Shown here one piece after another: positions 25,018-33,395 of a stretch of 33,395 nucleotides of DNA. The position numbers and the translations under genes are program-made. Position 1 is the first letter of the stretch, and every line of letters begins with the position of its first letter. The stretch comes from Clostridia bacterium (GTDB lineage Bacteria; Bacillota; Clostridia; Christensenellales; Aristaeellaceae). The notes under the pieces were generated by a model that did not search any database, was not told the DNA's origin, and worked only from the letters and a program-made list of their open reading frames with translations. The DNA is taken from contig JAFRNK010000094.1 of the NCBI GenBank assembly GCA_017430225.1, positions 1-33,395 on the forward strand, read 5' to 3'.

Positions 25018-26418
25018 ATGACTGATATCGACCGTTATACAGGCAAACGCGTGCACATGATCGGCATCGGTGGCTCGTCGATGTCCGGGCTGGTGGATTT
25101 CCTGCTGGCACGCGGCATCAAAGTCACCGGCTCGGACCGGGACAATTCCCACCATGTGGAAGCGCTGGTTGCCAAGGGCGTGCCTGTAATGATCGGACAC
25201 AAAGCTGAAAACGTGCACGGCGCGGACCTGATCGTCTTTTCCGCCGCCATCCATCCGGACAACCCGGAGCGCGCGGAGGCAAAACGCCTGGGCATCCCCG
25301 AAATGGAACGTTCCACCCTGCTGGGCGAACTCATGCGCGGCGCAGAGACGGCGATCTGCGTATCCGGTACGCACGGTAAAACTACGACTTCCGGCATGAT
25401 CGGCCAGGCGCTGATGGACGCGGGGCTCGATCCCTCCGTGCATATCGGCGGCGAACTGGACAGCCTTCACGGCGGCACGCGCCTGGGCAGCCGGGAACTG
25501 TTCGTGGCGGAAGCCTGTGAGTACCACAGTTCTTTCCTGGAACTGCGGCCTTCTGTCGCGGTCGTCCTGAACGTGGCGGGCGACCACTTCGATTATTACC
25601 GTGACATGGACGACTATGAGAACGCCTTCTACGATTTTCTCGACCGCCTCACACCCGACGGCACCGCCGTCTGCTGGGGTGAAGACGCCCGCGCGCTGCG
25701 TCCCGCCATCCGCGCTGGGAAGCGTATCGTGACTTTCGGCTGGTCATCAAATAATGATTATTCGCCGGCAAACCTGACCTATGACGATTTCGGCCGCCCG
25801 CGCTTTGACGTCTGCCACAGCGGCGGGACGGAAGCGCACATCGAGCTCCGAATTTCCGGTGAATTCACCGTGCTGAACGCACTCGCGGCTTACGCCGCCT
25901 GCCGTCAGACTGCCGCTGCCCCGGCCGATATCGCCGCTTCGCTGAGCCGCTTTACCGGCGTTCACCGCCGCTTCGAGCTGACCGGCGTCGTGGATGGCGT
26001 GCGGCTGTACCACGATTACGGGCATAACCCGGACGAAATGCGCGCCGCGGTATCGGTCGCCATGAAGCAGAAAGCCTCCCGCGTCTGGGCCGTCATGCAG
26101 CCGCATACCTACAGCCGCGTCAAACGCCTGTTCGACGATTACCTGACCTGCACGGCAGCGGCGGACATCACACTCGTCACCGACATCTGCGCGGCCCGCG
26201 AATCGGATCCCGGCGACATCAATTCCGGAATGCTGGTAGACGGGATGCGCGCGCGCGGCGTGAACGCCGTCCTGACCCCTTCTTTCGACGACACTGAACG
26301 CTACCTGCGCGAACACTGGCAGCCGGGCGACCTGGTCCTGACCATGGGATGCGGCGACGTCAACCTGCTGAACGAGCAAATTGGCAAGCACGGGGACACG
26401 CCCAAGGGACAAGTCTGA
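25018..26418 (+). CDS. murC: UDP-N-acetylmuramate-L-alanine ligase
   Basis: This 466-aa cytoplasmic Mur ligase adds L-alanine to UDP-MurNAc, the first amino acid of the peptidoglycan stem. The N-terminal UDP-binding loop is MIGIGGSSMSGL, the ATP P-loop GTHGKTTT (117-124), and FTGVHRRFE marks the start of the C-terminal domain. The next conserved segment reads HDYGHNP rather than the common DDY(A/G)HHP, a variant I believe occurs in some Clostridia. ATG 25018 follows GAGGAG by 8 bases. The stop overlaps the next ATG (TGATG), coupling it to a secreted NlpC/P60-like gene. Confidence 0.95.
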   Translation: MTDIDRYTGKRVHMIGIGGSSMSGLVDFLLARGIKVTGSDRDNSHHVEALVAKGVPVMIGHKAENVHGADLIVFSAAIHPDNPERAEAKRLGIPEMERSTLLGELMRGAETAICVSGTHGKTTTSGMIGQALMDAGLDPSVHIGGELDSLHGGTRLGSRELFVAEACEYHSSFLELRPSVAVVLNVAGDHFDYYRDMDDYENAFYDFLDRLTPDGTAVCWGEDARALRPAIRAGKRIVTFGWSSNNDYSPANLTYDDFGRPRFDVCHSGGTEAHIELRISGEFTVLNALAAYAACRQTAAAPADIAASLSRFTGVHRRFELTGVVDGVRLYHDYGHNPDEMRAAVSVAMKQKASRVWAVMQPHTYSRVKRLFDDYLTCTAAADITLVTDICAARESDPGDINSGMLVDGMRARGVNAVLTPSFDDTERYLREHWQPGDLVLTMGCGDVNLLNEQIGKHGDTPKGQV

Positions 26419-27335
26419 TGAACAGACGGTATCAAAACCGAACGGCATTCCGTTGTCTGGCCGTCCTGTGCCTGCTTTCTGTCTGTCTTGCCGTCAGCCC
26501 GGCCCGGGCGGAGCTTTCGCGTTCTCCATTGCTGGACGCCGCATTCCAGTTGCTGGAAAAGGACAACATCTTCCAGCGCCGGTACAACGAACTGACCGGT
26601 GCAGAGGTGACCTCCCTTTTTGAAACAGGGATGCCCTACTTTTTCGGCGGGCGTCCGACCAATCTGCTCATGTCCCGCTATCCCGAGTTCGCCAAGCGCG
26701 ACTGCTGGGAAACCACGGATTATTACGAGACCAAGAGAGTCTATGTGTATGGGCTGGATTGCATGGGCTTCATGACCTGGATCTGGAAACAGTGCAAGCT
26801 GGGCAAGCTGCCCAGCATGAGCGACATCCTGAACGACAGTTACCAGCGCCATTACGACCTGTACACAGGCGGCTGGAACTGGAAGTTCGAGGAGAAACCC
26901 ATTCCCGATCCCGCGACGCTGTATCAGAACCTCCGCCTCGGAGACATGCTGATCATGCGCAACAAGTACCGACATATCATGATGTATATCGGCACGCTTC
27001 GCGACTACGGCTTCACTGCGGACGAGGTTCCAGAACTTGCTGATTACCTGGACTACCCGCTGGTCATTCACTGCGGGCCACATCCCCGGTACGCTGAAGT
27101 CATCCAGAACTATATCGACGCGCATCAGGACCACTGCTGGAACTGCCTGACCACGGACGGCGGCGTCTCCGTTTCCATCCTGTACGTCCCTGCTGAGGCT
27201 GCGCCTTACCACGAGCATGTGCAGGTCACCGATTTCGATTACTTTCTTATCGACGGCGGCAGCTATCAGCTGACCATCCGCCCGACCGACGACTCGCGCG
27301 CTTTTTGCTGGCACAGGCCGCCTTCGTTGCACTGA
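26418..27335 (+). CDS. Secreted NlpC/P60-like cysteine peptidase
   Basis: A 305-aa protein with a signal peptide ending in ARA|EL at about residue 31. The papain-like NlpC/P60 core can be traced: Cys115 in YGLDCMGFMTWIW (compare the usual DCSGFV), His186 after LRLGDMLIMRNKYRH, and a possible polar third residue around His218/His222. Such enzymes cut peptidoglycan stem peptides, but this sequence is divergent, and inserted segments (for example DLYTGGWNWKFEEKP) are unfamiliar. There is no SH3 or LysM targeting domain. ATG 26418 overlaps the murC stop by one base, so synthesis is coupled to murC. Amidase or another hydrolase activity is also possible. Confidence 0.75.
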   Translation: MNRRYQNRTAFRCLAVLCLLSVCLAVSPARAELSRSPLLDAAFQLLEKDNIFQRRYNELTGAEVTSLFETGMPYFFGGRPTNLLMSRYPEFAKRDCWETTDYYETKRVYVYGLDCMGFMTWIWKQCKLGKLPSMSDILNDSYQRHYDLYTGGWNWKFEEKPIPDPATLYQNLRLGDMLIMRNKYRHIMMYIGTLRDYGFTADEVPELADYLDYPLVIHCGPHPRYAEVIQNYIDAHQDHCWNCLTTDGGVSVSILYVPAEAAPYHEHVQVTDFDYFLIDGGSYQLTIRPTDDSRAFCWHRPPSLH

Positions 27336-27355
27336 CCGCAGCGTTGTGTTATAAT
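27327..27355 (+). promoter_or_regulatory. Promoter of dxs-tlyA
   Basis: TTGCAC (27327-27332) and a perfect TATAAT (27350-27355) are 17 bases apart, overlapping the end of the NlpC-like gene. The leader is about 55 bases and contains a G+C-rich hairpin (CACGGCG pairing with CGCCGTG, about 27364-27393). Confidence 0.75.
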
Positions 27356-27417
27356 CAGGCCGTCACGGCGGCAAAACGGCGCCGTGCGTCAAAACGATTC
27401 AAAACCTGGAGATATCA

Positions 27418-29268
27418 ATGAATCCATCCGGCATCCGGATTCCGGAAAACCTGAAACAACTGAACACTGAGCAGCTCGAAGCCCTGTGCGCGGGCTTACG
27501 CGAACAGATCATCGCGACCGTAGCAGAAAACGGCGGCCATCTCGCCTCCAATTTGGGGGCGGTAGAACTGACCGTCGCGCTGCTGCGCGCTTTTGACATT
27601 CCTCAGGATCAGATCCTTTTCGACGTGGGCCACCAGTGCTATTCCTGGAAACTCCTGACCGGCCGGGACGCAGATTTCCGCACCCTGCGCCAGTACGGCG
27701 GGATCTCCGGCTTTCCCAACCGAACCGAGAGCGAAGCCGACCTCTTCACCACCGGCCACGCCTCCAACGCGATTTCCCTGGCGACCGGCCTGATCCGCGC
27801 CAGGCAGCTGAACGGACAGCCGGGCCATACGATCGCTGTCCTGGGCGACGGCGCGCTGACAGGCGGCATGAGCTATGAAGGGCTCAACGACGCCGGGAAC
27901 AGCAAGCTGCCGCTCATCGTCATCCTGAACGACAACGGCATGTCGATTTCCAGCAACGTCGGCGCGATGTCCAAATACCTGACCAACCTGCGCCTTTCCA
28001 AAGGCTGGCTGGGCACGAAAAAGGCCGTTTCCGGCGGCCTGAAGCGCATTCCCGTCGTCGGGAAAGCCCTGTTCACCTTTTTCGAAGGCTTCAAAGACCA
28101 CATCCGCAACATCTTCGTACACGACAAGTTCTTTTCTTCCCTGGGCTTCCGGTATCTCGGACCCATCGACGGGCACAGCGTCACGGACATGGAAAAGGTC
28201 TTCCGACGCGCGACGACCCTCAACGAGCCGGTGCTCATCCACGTCGTGACGCAAAAAGGCCAGGGCTATGCCCCGGCAGAAGACAGTCCCGATGTTTTCC
28301 ACGGTATTCCGCCCTTCTATGTGGACAGCGGAGCGACCAAGGAAGCTGAAGTGCCCGAATTCGGCAAGACCTCCGCGCAGCATCTGATCAGTCTGCAGCA
28401 GGCGCGCGGAGACATCTGCGCAGTGACTGCCGCCATGAAAGACGGCACGGGGTTCAGCGTGTTTGAAGAAGCCTTCCCGGACAGGCTGTTCGACGTGGGC
28501 ATCGCTGAAGAACACGCCGTCAGTATGGCCGCGGGGCTCGCGCGCGGAGGCCAGCGCCCCGTATGCGCCATTTATAATACCTTCCTCCAGCGCGGATACG
28601 ACCAGATGCTGATGGACGTCTGCCTGCAGAAGCTGCCTGTGCTCTTCCTGCTGGACCGGACCGGCCTGAGCGGCCCGGACGGCGCGTCCCACCACGGCAT
28701 TTTCGGTCTCTCCTATTTGATGACCATGCCCGGCATGACTGTTTACTGTCCGCTGAACACGCGCCAACTGACTGCCGCGCTGGATGATGCGCTTTCGTCT
28801 AAAAACCCCACTGCCGTATGCTATCCCCGAAAGATACCGCAGGAATCGGTTTTGCTTGACGCTGACACGCAGCCCTGCGTGCAGCTTCATGAAGGAACTG
28901 ACGCTGTCCTCCTCTGCGCCGGCGTGATCGCCGAAGAAGGTCTGAAAGCCGCGGAACTGCTGGCCCAGGAGGGCATCAGCCTGGCGGTGACGGCCGTGAT
29001 CAGGCTGAAACCGCTGGACAGCGGGGTATGGCACGCAATCGGTACCCAGCCCTGGTTTACGCTCGAAGAGAACGTACGCAGCGGCGGCTTCGGCGAGATG
29101 CTGAGCGCGGAAGCGGCACGTGCGGGAATTACTCCTCCGAATGCCTGCTTCGCGCTGTCGGATACTTTCCCGGCTCACGGAGACCGCAAAAACCTGCTCA
29201 AAGACGCGGGCCTGGACGCGGCTTCGCTCGCGTCCACCATCAAACGCTCGATCGGAGGCCGGTCATGA
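27418..29268 (+). CDS. dxs: 1-deoxy-D-xylulose-5-phosphate synthase
   Basis: This 616-aa thiamine-diphosphate enzyme joins pyruvate and glyceraldehyde 3-phosphate, the first step of the MEP isoprenoid pathway. The ThDP/Mg motif begins at GDGALTGGMSYEGLNDAG and continues to NDNGMSIS. The transketolase-like central domain has DVGIAEEHAVSMAAGLA, with the catalytic Glu in AEEH. The C-terminal domain includes LEENVRSGGFG. The length is normal. GGAG precedes the ATG. The stop overlaps the tlyA start (ATGA), the familiar Clostridia pairing. Confidence 0.97.
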   Translation: MNPSGIRIPENLKQLNTEQLEALCAGLREQIIATVAENGGHLASNLGAVELTVALLRAFDIPQDQILFDVGHQCYSWKLLTGRDADFRTLRQYGGISGFPNRTESEADLFTTGHASNAISLATGLIRARQLNGQPGHTIAVLGDGALTGGMSYEGLNDAGNSKLPLIVILNDNGMSISSNVGAMSKYLTNLRLSKGWLGTKKAVSGGLKRIPVVGKALFTFFEGFKDHIRNIFVHDKFFSSLGFRYLGPIDGHSVTDMEKVFRRATTLNEPVLIHVVTQKGQGYAPAEDSPDVFHGIPPFYVDSGATKEAEVPEFGKTSAQHLISLQQARGDICAVTAAMKDGTGFSVFEEAFPDRLFDVGIAEEHAVSMAAGLARGGQRPVCAIYNTFLQRGYDQMLMDVCLQKLPVLFLLDRTGLSGPDGASHHGIFGLSYLMTMPGMTVYCPLNTRQLTAALDDALSSKNPTAVCYPRKIPQESVLLDADTQPCVQLHEGTDAVLLCAGVIAEEGLKAAELLAQEGISLAVTAVIRLKPLDSGVWHAIGTQPWFTLEENVRSGGFGEMLSAEAARAGITPPNACFALSDTFPAHGDRKNLLKDAGLDAASLASTIKRSIGGRS

Positions 29269-30074
29269 AACAGCGCGCGGACATCATGCTGACGGAATCC
29301 GGCCAGGTGGACAGCCGGCAAAAGGCCCAGGCGCTCATAATGGCCGGCCAGGTCTATCTGGGCGAACGCCAGATCAAAAAAGCCTCGGAAATGATCCCCG
29401 AGGAAGAAGAACTGACCATCCGCGGCCCGGTGGACCGTATCGCGAGCCGCGGCTTTCACAAGCTTGAAAGAGCCATAGAAGTGTTTCAGCCCCAGGTCGC
29501 TGGCCGAGTCTGCATGGACATCGGCGCTGCCGCGGGCGGCTTTACCGACGTGCTGCTGCGCAACGGCGCCGGCCACGTATACGCGATCGACGTGGGCTAC
29601 GGCCAGTTTGATTACCAGCTGAGCCAGGATCCCCGCGTCACCGTCATGGAGCGCACCAACGCGCGCACGCTGACCAGGGACATGTTCGACCTCCATCCGA
29701 CACTGACGGTGATGGACGTATCCTTCATCTCGATCACCAAGATCCTGCCCGCAGCCATTGGGATCATGGGCGAGGAAGGCCAGATCGTCACTCTGGTCAA
29801 GCCCCAGTTCGAAGCCGGGCGCGGCCTCGTCGGCAAAAACGGCGTCGTCCGTGAAGAGAGCACGCACCGGCAGGTACTGCGTATGATCGCCGACGCCGCG
29901 GACGAACTGCAGTGGAGCGTACGGCAGTTCACGTACTCCCCCATTACCGGCCCCAAGGGAAATATCGAATTCCTGGCGGATATACGCCCCGGCCTCGCCC
30001 CTGCCCCGACCGACGCGGACATCGCCGCACTGGTGAAAGAAGCGCACGAAATCCTGAAAAAAGGACAGCAATAA
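29265..30074 (+). CDS. tlyA: TlyA-family rRNA 2'-O-methyltransferase
   Basis: This 269-aa protein has an N-terminal S4 RNA-binding domain (about 1-60, with SRQKAQALIMAGQVYL) and an FtsJ-like methyltransferase domain with the SAM motif MDIGAAAGGFTDVLL and the family segment AIDVGYGQFDYQL. Mycobacterial TlyA methylates cytidines of 16S and 23S rRNA and confers capreomycin sensitivity; the target here is assumed similar. ATG 29265 overlaps the dxs stop. In many Clostridia nadK, argR and recN follow; here the order is broken after tlyA. Confidence 0.94.
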   Translation: MKQRADIMLTESGQVDSRQKAQALIMAGQVYLGERQIKKASEMIPEEEELTIRGPVDRIASRGFHKLERAIEVFQPQVAGRVCMDIGAAAGGFTDVLLRNGAGHVYAIDVGYGQFDYQLSQDPRVTVMERTNARTLTRDMFDLHPTLTVMDVSFISITKILPAAIGIMGEEGQIVTLVKPQFEAGRGLVGKNGVVREESTHRQVLRMIADAADELQWSVRQFTYSPITGPKGNIEFLADIRPGLAPAPTDADIAALVKEAHEILKKGQQ

Positions 30075-30092
30075 CCGAAAGCCGGTACAAAT

Positions 30093-30116
30093 CGACACTT
30101 TTTCCTGTCCGTGTCG
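30093..30116. repeat. Inverted repeat downstream of tlyA
   Basis: CGACAC (30093-30098) and GTGTCG (30111-30116) flank a 12-base T/C-rich spacer, just upstream of the next promoter. It may be a weak terminator or an operator for the TetR protein encoded at 30541. Neither is certain. Confidence 0.4.
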
Positions 30117-30145
30117 TTCAATTAAAATGTTCCTCGTGGTAAGAT
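30117..30145 (+). promoter_or_regulatory. Possible promoter of the membrane protein/TetR cassette
   Basis: TTCAAT (30117-30122) and TAAGAT (30140-30145) are 17 bases apart. The -35 box is a weak match. AAGGAGG follows before the ATG at 30177. Confidence 0.45.
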
Positions 30146-30176
30146 TCAGTCATCAAATCCAAGGAGGAATTGAGCA

Positions 30177-30530
30177 ATGAACACAGACAAGACTTACGCA
30201 GAAAAAATCGCCAGCGAGTACGCGCCTAAGGAGACGAGGAAGGTTGTCGCCCTGAAAAAGCTCGACAGCCGCGCGAAACGTCCCGCCAACATTTTCGCTT
30301 ACACTTTCGGAATCGTCATGTCTCTTGTGCTGGGCGTCGGAATGTGCCTCTCCATGAAGGTCATCGGCAACGGCAGCACGGCGTTGACGGTACTCGGCGT
30401 CATCGTCGGCGTCATCGGGATCGTCGGTATGTCGGTCAACTATCCGGTTTACAAACGGATCCTTGAAAACTCCAAGAAAAAGTATTCTGCTGACATCATC
30501 TCTCTGGCCAGACAGATCGCAGAAGAATGA
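30177..30530 (+). CDS. Small two-helix membrane protein, unknown function
   Basis: A 117-aa protein with a charged N-terminus (about 1-34), two hydrophobic segments (about 40-60, IFAYTFGIVMSLVLGVGMCL, and about 68-88, ALTVLGVIVGVIGIVGMSV) and a basic C-terminal helix (KRILENSKKKYSADI). I know similar small proteins beside TetR regulators in Clostridia, but no function is established. AAGGAGG lies upstream. Its stop (30528-30530) is followed directly by the ribosome binding site of the TetR gene. Confidence 0.75.
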   Translation: MNTDKTYAEKIASEYAPKETRKVVALKKLDSRAKRPANIFAYTFGIVMSLVLGVGMCLSMKVIGNGSTALTVLGVIVGVIGIVGMSVNYPVYKRILENSKKKYSADIISLARQIAEE

Positions 30531-30540
30531 AGGAGCCCCC

Positions 30541-31113
30541 ATGAACAGGCAGGAAAGCAAATACTTCAACACAGCCTCGCTGATGGACGAGGCTCTCCTG
30601 CTTTTATTGGAGCAAAAGGATTTTGACCGGATTACCGTCAAAGAGATCTGCCAGAAAGCCGGCGTGAACCGTACGACGTTTTACCTGCACTACGAGAGCA
30701 TGAACGACCTTCTGGAAGAAACGGTCAGCATGATCAGCGAGCGCTTCAAGGAGTCGCTTTCTTCCATCCCCTCAGACGATCCGAGCAAGGAAATCCTGAC
30801 AAGCGAAAAGTATCTCAAGCCATACCTCGGTTTTATCAAGGAAAACATGAGGGTTTACAGGGTGATCCACCAAAGGGATCATTTATTCAATTCACAGAAG
30901 ACCTTCGAAAGCTTTTACGAATCCATCTTTTCTCCCGCACTAACGCATTTCGGCGTGACCGAGCAAGAGAAAAAGTATGTATTTGCGTTCTATACACAGG
31001 GAATGGTGACGATCATCGGCAAGTGGCTTGAGGGCGGCTGCCAGGACGATGTGGAAATGATCATCGACCTTATCACACGGAATACCATGGCGTGCAGGCA
31101 CGACGGACAATGA
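30541..31113 (+). CDS. TetR/AcrR-family transcriptional regulator
   Basis: A 190-aa regulator. The N-terminal helix-turn-helix is clear: FDRITVKEICQKAGVNRTTF, then YLHYESMNDLLEE (about residues 22-58). The helical C-terminal domain is of the type found in many Clostridia regulators without a defined ligand, with FAFYTQGMVTIIGKWLEGG near the end. AGGAG lies just before the ATG, 10 bases after the upstream gene. The stop overlaps the next gene's ATG (ATGA), so all three genes form a unit and this protein probably controls it. Confidence 0.88.
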   Translation: MNRQESKYFNTASLMDEALLLLLEQKDFDRITVKEICQKAGVNRTTFYLHYESMNDLLEETVSMISERFKESLSSIPSDDPSKEILTSEKYLKPYLGFIKENMRVYRVIHQRDHLFNSQKTFESFYESIFSPALTHFGVTEQEKKYVFAFYTQGMVTIIGKWLEGGCQDDVEMIIDLITRNTMACRHDGQ

Positions 31114-31766
31114 ACAGCAGAAAGCAGCTTATTGAAAAATGGAAAACGGATTATGATTTCAAAACGGTCGCCAGCGCGTTCGGGTCGCTCGCTGTGACCG
31201 TCATCTTTGCTTTATACAACGGTTTTCTCGGTGTTTATCACGCTTCCCTGTGGCATGGTTCCATCTGTCTATACTATCTCATCCTCATCGTCCTGCGCTG
31301 GGTCCTGATTGCAGCAGGGAAGAAAGCCGTGCCCGCCTGCAAGCGTGAGGACAGCATAAAGAGGGTATATCTCAAGGCTTCCGTGCTCCTGCTGCTCCTG
31401 AATGCGAGCATGATCGTCCCGATCACCCTGATGATCAGACTGCAAAAGCCGGTCAGCCTGACGCTGATCCCGGCTATTTCCTCAGCAGTTTATACAGTTT
31501 ATAAAGTCACCCTGGCGTCCATCAACCTGAAAAAGAGGAAAAAAGCCTCAAACAGCCTGCTCAGATTGCTTCGGACCATCAATTTCATCGACGCGCTCGT
31601 ATCGATCCTTACACTTCAGAATACGCTCATCATGATCGGTACAAAAGGCGCAGGTACGGAAATGCTGCCTTTTACCGTAGTCACCAGTACGATCATCTGG
31701 GCTGCCCTGTTAATCCTGTCCATTACTGCCGTTATAAAAGGCGTCATCGGTTTACAAAGCGGTTGA
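31110..31766 (+). CDS. Polytopic membrane protein, unknown function
   Basis: A 218-aa protein with about six hydrophobic segments, including ASAFGSLAVTVIFALYNGFL, ICLYYLILIVLRWVLIAA, VLLLLLNASMIVPITLMI and TSTIIWAALLILSITAV. A conserved-looking N-terminal KWKTDYDFKT precedes the first helix. There is no transporter or enzyme signature. ATG 31110 overlaps the TetR stop. It could be a small exporter or an envelope protein under TetR control; nothing in the sequence decides this. Confidence 0.75.
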   Translation: MNSRKQLIEKWKTDYDFKTVASAFGSLAVTVIFALYNGFLGVYHASLWHGSICLYYLILIVLRWVLIAAGKKAVPACKREDSIKRVYLKASVLLLLLNASMIVPITLMIRLQKPVSLTLIPAISSAVYTVYKVTLASINLKKRKKASNSLLRLLRTINFIDALVSILTLQNTLIMIGTKGAGTEMLPFTVVTSTIIWAALLILSITAVIKGVIGLQSG

Positions 31767-31823
31767 TGCCCTTGGGTCAGCAGATACAAACACCGGGCTT
31801 TGTTTAACGATTCAGAAAAAAAC

Positions 31824-31848
31824 CGGCGGGGCCGCCATGGTCCCGCCG
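31824..31848. terminator. Bidirectional terminator between convergent genes
   Basis: A 10-bp stem, CGGCGGGGCC (31824-31833) with GGTCCCGCCG (31839-31848), contains one G-U pair and a 5-base loop. On the minus strand it is followed by a run of T (from the A run at 31816-31822), an excellent terminator for the 81-aa gene. On the plus strand the tail is ATTTCGTATTTT. Confidence 0.8.
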
Positions 31849-31884
31849 ATTTCGTATTTTCCCACAATGAGTAATCAGCGCTGA

Positions 31885-32130
31885 TTACTTTTTGAAGAAG
31901 CCAAGGATCTTCTGGATCAGGGTCTTGGTGCCGGCATCGCCGAGCTTTTCCTTGATCATTTTGATCAACTGGTTGATCTGCTCATCGGGCAGGTCGATGC
32001 CGAGCTTCTTTTCGAGCGTGCCGATGGGATCTTTGGTGAAGGACGCGAGCAGGTCCTTGTCGCCCGTGATGCTCTTGACGAGGGATTCAGCCTTGGTTTT
32101 CAGCTGTTCAAGATTCAGTTCGTCTGCCAT
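31885..32130 (-). CDS. Small helical protein, 81 aa, NHLP/Nif11-leader-like
   Basis: An 81-aa, mostly helical, lysine-rich protein without signal peptide. The centre reads DKDLLASFTKDPIGTLEKKL then GIDLPDEQI, a pattern like the F..dP..aLe..lGi.lP core of nitrile-hydratase-like and Nif11-like leader peptides. The C-terminus (TLIQKILGFFKK) is amphipathic. There is no Gly-Gly cleavage site, cysteine or maturation enzyme nearby, so a modified peptide is not supported. AAAGG precedes ATG 32130. The gene has its own strong promoter and terminator and is divergent from nifJ. Confidence 0.8.
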   Translation of the reverse strand: MADELNLEQLKTKAESLVKSITGDKDLLASFTKDPIGTLEKKLGIDLPDEQINQLIKMIKEKLGDAGTKTLIQKILGFFKK

Positions 32131-32194
32131 GATAAAACCTTCTTTCTTCATTAAACAATTGTAATATTGCAGTGACCTTAAAGGGCTTATGAAT

Positions 32195-33395
<1,201 letters not shown>

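Noticed and set aside
27496-29178. 560-aa minus-strand frame opposite dxs
   Set aside because: Shadow of dxs; no family features.
31885-32130. Modified-peptide (RiPP) precursor
   Set aside because: No Gly-Gly site, no Cys/Ser/Thr-rich core and no maturation or export genes are adjacent; only the leader-like core resembles such peptides.

Overview
The window looks like chromosome from an anaerobic, fermentative Bacillota (class Clostridia, gut or rumen type). The evidence is a pyruvate:ferredoxin oxidoreductase (nifJ), a citrate-synthase-like HMGL enzyme paired with an Aquifex-type aconitase, the prmA-rsmE-mtaB cluster, DUF3842, BspA-like leucine-rich repeats, strong AGGAGG ribosome binding sites and clean TTGACA/TATAAT-type promoters. 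The DNA is visibly G+C rich (not counted), so most long antisense reading frames are shadows. I found no tRNA, rRNA, CRISPR array, phage gene or insertion sequence.

Layout. (1) 92-4222, plus: HMGL-family condensing enzyme (probable Re-citrate synthase), FCD-type GntR regulator and aconitase in overlapping frames, behind a promoter whose -10 box lies in a perfect 12-bp palindrome typical of FCD/GntR operators. (2) 4389-7551, plus: uxuB-uxaC for hexuronate breakdown, bounded by terminators. (3) 7587-8222, plus: mntP manganese exporter. (4) 15400 down to 8203, minus: aspS (archaeal-type), prmA, rsmE, mtaB, then two BspA-like LRR proteins without signal peptides, DUF3842 and a 93-aa unknown. (5) 15561-16605, plus: rpsT and a YfcE-type phosphodiesterase. 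(6) 16655-21584, plus: complete galactofuranose-type sugar ABC importer ytfQ-ytfR-ytfT-yjfF, with a strong hairpin after the binding-protein gene. (7) 23488 down to 21623, minus: YtrA-type GntR repressor with an ABC-2 exporter, under a promoter covered by a 32-bp inverted repeat. (8) 23564-27335, plus: secreted protein with YD-like motifs, murC, and a secreted NlpC/P60-like protein coupled to murC. (9) 27327-30074, plus: dxs-tlyA. (10) 30117-31766, plus: small membrane protein, TetR regulator, multi-spanning membrane protein. (11) 32223 down to 31824, minus: an 81-aa helical protein, divergent from nifJ (32264 to window end, plus), which has a consensus promoter and a structured leader.

How they work together. 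Most of the window is central metabolism and housekeeping: pyruvate oxidation to acetyl-CoA (nifJ), citrate and isocitrate formation, uronate and furanose-sugar use, isoprenoid precursor supply (dxs), rRNA/tRNA/ribosomal-protein modification (prmA, rsmE, mtaB, tlyA) and envelope building (murC, NlpC/P60). The least explained parts are the cytosolic-looking LRR pair with DUF3842 and the 93-aa protein, the YD-motif secreted protein, the membrane/TetR/membrane cassette and the 81-aa peptide beside nifJ. No dramatic new system is obvious. The best leads are the operator-controlled citrate operon, the 81-aa peptide opposite nifJ and the murC-linked secreted pair.
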